From NCBI GenBank assembly GCA_905203475.1, contig CAJKWD010000022.1:1-17806 (forward strand): a DNA stretch of 17,806 bases, in the 5' to 3' direction. Shown here piece after piece: positions 14,797 to 17,806 of the stretch. Origin of the DNA: an uncultured Acholeplasmataceae bacterium (GTDB taxonomy: Bacteria > Bacillota_I > Bacilli_A > RF39 > UBA660). Positions within the stretch are counted from its first letter, which is position 1. Each line of letters starts with the position of its first letter. The notes beneath the pieces are model-generated. The model ran no database searches and was not told where the DNA came from. It saw only the letters and a list, made by a program, of their open reading frames with translations. The translations under genes and the position numbers were made by a program.

Positions 14797-16612
14797 ATTT
14801 TTTACTTAATGTAAGTACTTTTTGTTTTTCTTCTTTGGTATTTGCTTTCATGTTTTCTGCTACTGTCAATTCTTTTTCAACAGTCTGTTTTAATTTTTCT
14901 AATTGACTCATAATACTTTGATACTCATTCGCATGAATTGACTCATAAGCTTTAAATTCATGTTCAAAATCTTCTTTTAACCACTCTATTTCTGTTAAAG
15001 TAGAACTATATACATCAATTGTATGCTCAATACAATCTTGTTTTGTTTTAATACTTTTTAATATCTTTTCTGTATTTAACATCTCTACTGTTGTCTCAGG
15101 ACGAATCGCACGTCGTAAATTTTTTACTGTTCCATTGAGTGCAATACCACCAGTTAGTATTTTCATAAGGGGATTATTAAATGCGAATACGCCAATTACT
15201 CCAAATGCCATGGAAGTAAAACTAGACATTAAATGTTTAAATCTACTAAAGTGATTTTCTTTTCTTACACGAATACTACTTTTACTCAAAGTTGTGTGAA
15301 AATCATTTAATGTTTGTTCTTGTTCTGATATAATCTTTTTAATTTCATTAACAGCTTGTTCAATTTCTTCTGTCTGTAATGTTACTTGATCCATCTTTAC
15401 TTCTTCTTTTTTAGGTACTTCCTGTTTTACAAATTCTTCTTTTTCTTGTTGTTTTTCTAATTTTTGTTTCTTATCTTTGATATATCCTTCAATGATTTCT
15501 TTTTCACCTGTTGTATGACGTAATATCTCGCGTATTTTCACATCACTGACAGTTAAACGATATCTATCAAAAGAACGTACATCTTCAAATGCAATTAAAC
15601 TATGAATATTATACTTTTCCTGATTTTGTTTATAGGAAGATAATGATTGATCCAATGCCTGATTCATTTCTATTAATTCTTTTAAATAAGATTCTAATGT
15701 TTCTAAATCTACTTCATCAGCAGAAATACGGTGGATTGAATCAATTCTCTCTTCGTAATCTTTCATCATTTCATTTTGTTTCTTTAAAAAGTCAATCGCT
15801 GGTTGTGGACGAGCAATACTCGCTTTTTTATGAAATGGTTTTTCCGTAATTTCAATTGTTTCATCTCCGGTATGAATTGTTGCGATTACTTTCTTTTCTT
15901 CTTTTTCTTCTACAGGTGGTTCTATATTCCACTCTTTTTCTTTTACTTCTAATTCTGTTTTTACTTGTGTTAATTTTTCTTGTGCTTCTTCTAAACGAGC
16001 TGTAATGAAAGCTGTACTAGCAAGTATACTCTGTCTTGCTTCCTCAGACATACTATCATCCACAATTACTTCTTTACTCTTAGTAAGACCTAATACAGTC
16101 TCTTCTTCACGAATACGATGGCGATCTTTAATCATTTCATACTTTTCTAATACTTGTTTATATCCTTCTTCAAACTCATCTAATAGACTTTGAATATGAT
16201 CAAACTCTTGTACATCTAATACTGTATCAATTTCTTTTCCCAATAAATTTAAACATTCATTTAAACTATCTGTATAATTTTTAATATCAACTTTTAAAGA
16301 AAGCAAAGCGGCAGGTGCATCTTCTCTATTTTTCTCAAACTTTTTCATTTCTCGTTTTTCTCTTTTCTTAGATGGAGATTCAAATAATGCCGCAAAAAAA
16401 CCAACACATATCATCAAGAAATTTTTCTTTTCTGATTGTGTTCTACCTGTTTGATTTGAAAATACTTGGCTATTCTTAATCTTTAGTTGACGTTCTTTTT
16501 CTTTCTGTTCTTGTTTTTTTATTTGTTTCTGTCTTTTTTCTTTTTTCTTTTTTATACGCCAAGCTCGTAATCTATCTTTTAATCCACCCTTTTGTTCTCC
16601 ATTACCTTGCAT
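14795..16612 (-). CDS. large coiled-coil protein with two hydrophobic segments, unknown function
   Basis: 605 residues; I do not recognise a family. Residues 10-60 are extremely basic (repeated KKKEKRQKQ-type runs). A short hydrophobic segment follows at about 64-79 (FLMICVGFFAALFES) with another basic stretch. Residues 90-440 are charged, heptad-like and Glu/Lys-rich with many LEE and KLEK patterns, indicating long coiled coils. A second hydrophobic segment at about 464-490 (MAFGVIGVFAFNNPLMKILTGGIAL) is followed by more coiled coil to the end. This suggests a membrane-associated structural or scaffold protein. A GTG at 16621 is in frame, but AGGTGG lies five bases before the ATG at 16612, so that start is better. 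It has its own extended -10 promoter and a strong terminator. Confidence 0.8.
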   Translation of the reverse strand: MQGNGEQKGGLKDRLRAWRIKKKKEKRQKQIKKQEQKEKERQLKIKNSQVFSNQTGRTQSEKKNFLMICVGFFAALFESPSKKREKREMKKFEKNREDAPAALLSLKVDIKNYTDSLNECLNLLGKEIDTVLDVQEFDHIQSLLDEFEEGYKQVLEKYEMIKDRHRIREEETVLGLTKSKEVIVDDSMSEEARQSILASTAFITARLEEAQEKLTQVKTELEVKEKEWNIEPPVEEKEEKKVIATIHTGDETIEITEKPFHKKASIARPQPAIDFLKKQNEMMKDYEERIDSIHRISADEVDLETLESYLKELIEMNQALDQSLSSYKQNQEKYNIHSLIAFEDVRSFDRYRLTVSDVKIREILRHTTGEKEIIEGYIKDKKQKLEKQQEKEEFVKQEVPKKEEVKMDQVTLQTEEIEQAVNEIKKIISEQEQTLNDFHTTLSKSSIRVRKENHFSRFKHLMSSFTSMAFGVIGVFAFNNPLMKILTGGIALNGTVKNLRRAIRPETTVEMLNTEKILKSIKTKQDCIEHTIDVYSSTLTEIEWLKEDFEHEFKAYESIHANEYQSIMSQLEKLKQTVEKELTVAENMKANTKEEKQKVLTLSKK

Positions 16613-16628
16613 ACATACCACCTATTAC

Positions 16629-16637
16629 ATTATAACA
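16629..16637 (-). promoter_or_regulatory. extended -10 promoter of the coiled-coil protein gene
   Basis: The minus strand reads TGTTATAAT, with TATAAT at 16629-16634. The ATG follows 16 bases after the -10, so the 5' leader must be only about ten bases long and barely includes the Shine-Dalgarno. The -35 position reads TTTAAA. Confidence 0.55.
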
Positions 16638-16672
16638 TAAATCAAATTGTTTTTAAAATGAGAAATACTGAC

Positions 16673-16694
16673 AAAAAAAGCCTATATTAGGCTT
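16673..16694 (-). terminator. intrinsic terminator of lepB
   Basis: A 7-bp stem, AAGCCTA (16678-16684) with TAGGCTT (16688-16694), three-base loop, and seven T on the minus strand. The stop codon of lepB (16687-16689) is part of the hairpin. Confidence 0.85.
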
Positions 16695-17178
16695 CTATAC
16701 TTCCAAATGTCTGAAATGGAAAAATGGAAAATGATGTTACTCCTAGTATTTGATCTTTAGAAAATGCTCCAAATACTCGGCTATCCATCGAATTATCACG
16801 ATTATCTCCCATTACAAAATAATATCCTTCTGGAATTCTTTTCTTTTTATTATAGACAAAGTCTTCTGTTTTATCGTGTTTAAAGTCTTCTTTAACATAC
16901 TTTCCATTAATATATAATTTATTATCTCTTACTTCTAAAGTTTCTCCTGGAAGACCAATAATTCGTTTAATTAATTTCTCATTTCCATCATCAATGACAA
17001 CAATATCAAAACGTTTATAATTTCTTTGATATTTTTTTAATAACAAGATTTGATTATCTTGTAAAGTAGGTACCATCGAACGTCCTTCTACTTGTACTGG
17101 TGTGACTAAAAATGTACGTATTAATACAACTACTACAATAATAATTACATAAGGAATTAACTCTTTTATGACTTTCAT
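16687..17178 (-). CDS. lepB: signal peptidase I
   Basis: A membrane-bound serine protease of 163 residues that removes signal peptides at the outer face of the membrane. One N-terminal membrane helix (about 7-25) is followed by the catalytic box VEGRSMVPTL with the nucleophile Ser34. The general base Lys71 is in LIKRIIGLPGE, and box E GDNRDNSMDSRVFG lies near 131-144. The length fits the short Gram-positive (SipS/P-like) type. ATG 17178 has GGAGG six bases upstream. It follows rplS by 37 bases, separated by a small hairpin that could limit read-through. The rplS-lepB order is conserved in Bacilli, where rbgA usually follows; here rbgA is displaced. Confidence 0.96.
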   Translation of the reverse strand: MKVIKELIPYVIIIVVVVLIRTFLVTPVQVEGRSMVPTLQDNQILLLKKYQRNYKRFDIVVIDDGNEKLIKRIIGLPGETLEVRDNKLYINGKYVKEDFKHDKTEDFVYNKKKRIPEGYYFVMGDNRDNSMDSRVFGAFSKDQILGVTSFSIFPFQTFGSIEA

Positions 17179-17196
17179 TTCACACCTCCACTTAAG

Positions 17197-17217
17197 AAAA
17201 AAAGGCGTTTCACGCCT
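17197..17217 (-). terminator. small hairpin terminator between rplS and lepB
   Basis: The 6-bp stem AGGCGT / ACGCCT (17203-17208 and 17212-17217), loop of three, is followed by seven T on the minus strand and overlaps the rplS stop codon. No separate lepB promoter is evident in the 18 bases between it and the ATG, so it probably attenuates rather than fully stops transcription into lepB. Confidence 0.7.
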
Positions 17218-17557
17218 ACTTATTGCTTTCTTTGATTTTTGGTTCTTTTGTCATATGACGTAAGTAGTGTAATTTATTTCTTCTTACTCTACCTTTTCTT
17301 GTTACTTCAATATAAGCAATTTTTGGTGAATTAACTGGGAATGTTCTTTCTACTTGAACTCCACCTGATTTCTTACGAACGATAATGTTCTTAGAAATTC
17401 CTCCACCTTGTACAGCGACAACTAAACCATCAAAGTTTTGAATTCTTGTTTTGTTTCCCTCTTTAATTTCAACTCCGACTCTTACATTATATCCAGTACG
17501 AATTTCTGGAATATCTTTACGGATTTGACTTTGAGTAATCTTATCAACAATATTCAC
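17216..17557 (-). CDS. rplS: 50S ribosomal protein L19
   Basis: L19 sits at the interface of the two ribosomal subunits. The sequence from VDKITQSQIRKDIPEIRTGYNVRV through FDGLVVAVQGGGISKNIIVRKKSGGVQVERTFP to KGRVRRNKLHYLR is the complete family pattern. The open frame extends upstream to 17596, but L19 begins at NIVDKIT. A GTG at 17557 has AAAAGGAG nine bases upstream, giving 113 residues, a normal length; the extra 13 codons are leader. A consensus promoter and a hairpin lie upstream. lepB follows behind a small terminator. Confidence 0.97.
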   Translation of the reverse strand: MNIVDKITQSQIRKDIPEIRTGYNVRVGVEIKEGNKTRIQNFDGLVVAVQGGGISKNIIVRKKSGGVQVERTFPVNSPKIAYIEVTRKGRVRRNKLHYLRHMTKEPKIKESNK

Positions 17558-17582
17558 AATGTCACACTCCTTTTCTTTTACA

Positions 17583-17611
17583 GTGATCATAATCATTTAT
17601 CAGCGGATCAC
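17583..17611 (-). promoter_or_regulatory. leader hairpin of rplS, candidate L19 leader element
   Basis: In the roughly 60-base leader the minus strand carries GTGATC (17606-17611) and its complement GATCAC (17583-17588) with a 17-base loop. Bacilli are known to carry an L19 leader RNA at this place, bound by L19 for autoregulation. Position and a small stem fit, but I cannot match the consensus by eye. Confidence 0.4.
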
Positions 17612-17623
17612 AAGACGTTAAAG

Positions 17624-17652
17624 ATTATAACATAAATAAGAAGAATATGCAA
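17624..17652 (-). promoter_or_regulatory. strong promoter of rplS
   Basis: -35 TTGCAT (17647-17652), a 17-base spacer and an extended -10 TGTTATAAT (TATAAT at 17624-17629). This is the best promoter match in the window, as expected for a ribosomal protein gene. It starts within four bases of the preceding stop codon. Confidence 0.8.
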
Positions 17653-17655
17653 CTA

Positions 17656-17806
17656 TTATCGTGCTCTTTTTAAATCTTGTTCCATTTGTTCCATCCATTT
17701 AATCTGATAAAGTTCTTGTTCTCTTTGTTTTGCGCAAAATTTAATATATTCTACTTGTTTTTCTAATTCTAAGATATATTGTTCTCCTAAATATTTTTGG
17801 TAGCAA
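17656..17806 (-). CDS. 3' end of an unrecognised gene cut by the window edge
   Basis: The last 49 codons of a minus-strand gene, ending with TAA at 17656-17658. The peptide is one long charged amphipathic helix (contains LGEQYILELEKQVEYIKF, later EQMEQDLKRAR). Such a helix is seen at the C-terminus of MerR-type regulators and other coiled-coil dimers, but it is not diagnostic. In many Bacilli trmD lies upstream of rplS; this tail does not look like TrmD. Confidence 0.65.
   Translation of the reverse strand, partial: CYQKYLGEQYILELEKQVEYIKFCAKQREQELYQIKWMEQMEQDLKRAR

Noticed and set aside
1..17806. CRISPR array, tRNA or rRNA genes, insertion sequence or integrase
   Set aside because: I saw no regularly spaced repeats, no tRNA cloverleaf arms ending in a CCA-type acceptor, no rRNA signature, and no transposase or recombinase motif on either strand.

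Overview
The window (17.8 kb, AT-rich) looks like the chromosome of an anaerobic, low-GC Gram-positive bacterium, probably a gut Bacillota of the Erysipelotrichia/Coprobacillus kind. The reasons are the AT-rich codon usage, a one-chain pyruvate:ferredoxin oxidoreductase, strong Shine-Dalgarno sites, many extended -10 (TGnTATAAT) promoters and a SigH-like sigma gene in the Bacilli-type order mrnC-rlmB-sigH. UGG encodes Trp, so the code appears standard. The taxonomic placement is inference.

Layout, right to left along the minus strand. At the right edge are the last 49 codons of an unrecognised gene. Next come rplS (own promoter and a leader hairpin) and lepB, each ending in a small hairpin terminator that overlaps its stop codon. 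Then follows a 605-aa coiled-coil protein with two hydrophobic segments. A three-gene operon comes next: a glutathionylspermidine-synthase-like ATP-grasp ligase, a small unrecognised protein, and a homospermidine-synthase family enzyme. A plus-strand DUF2207 membrane protein converges on it, and the two share a bidirectional terminator. Beyond that is a small accessory patch: a maltose/galactoside-type O-acetyltransferase, short gene remnants, and an operon of membrane-anchored XRE regulator, four-helix membrane protein, 25-codon truncated ORF and DUF3781 protein. The left third is a housekeeping operon, rbgA - nucleotidyltransferase-fold gene - mrnC - rlmB - sigH, with overlapping or nearly abutting genes, followed by the monocistronic nifJ.

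How the genes work together. The left operon serves 50S assembly (RbgA GTPase), 23S rRNA 3' maturation (Mini-III) and 23S 2'-O-methylation (RlmB), and ends in a stationary-phase type sigma factor. The rplS-lepB-rbgA order usual in Bacilli is interrupted here by about 10 kb of accessory genes, and rnhB, the usual gene after rbgA, is absent.

The best candidate for an undescribed system is the polyamine-related operon at 11.3-14.7 kb. It pairs a homospermidine-synthase family enzyme with an amide-bond-forming ATP-grasp ligase related to glutathionylspermidine synthase, with a conserved-looking small protein between them. I infer a polyamine-conjugate pathway. The middle gene carries an in-frame TAA after codon 186, followed by 29 protein-like codons that end just before the next gene's Shine-Dalgarno, so it may be recently truncated.
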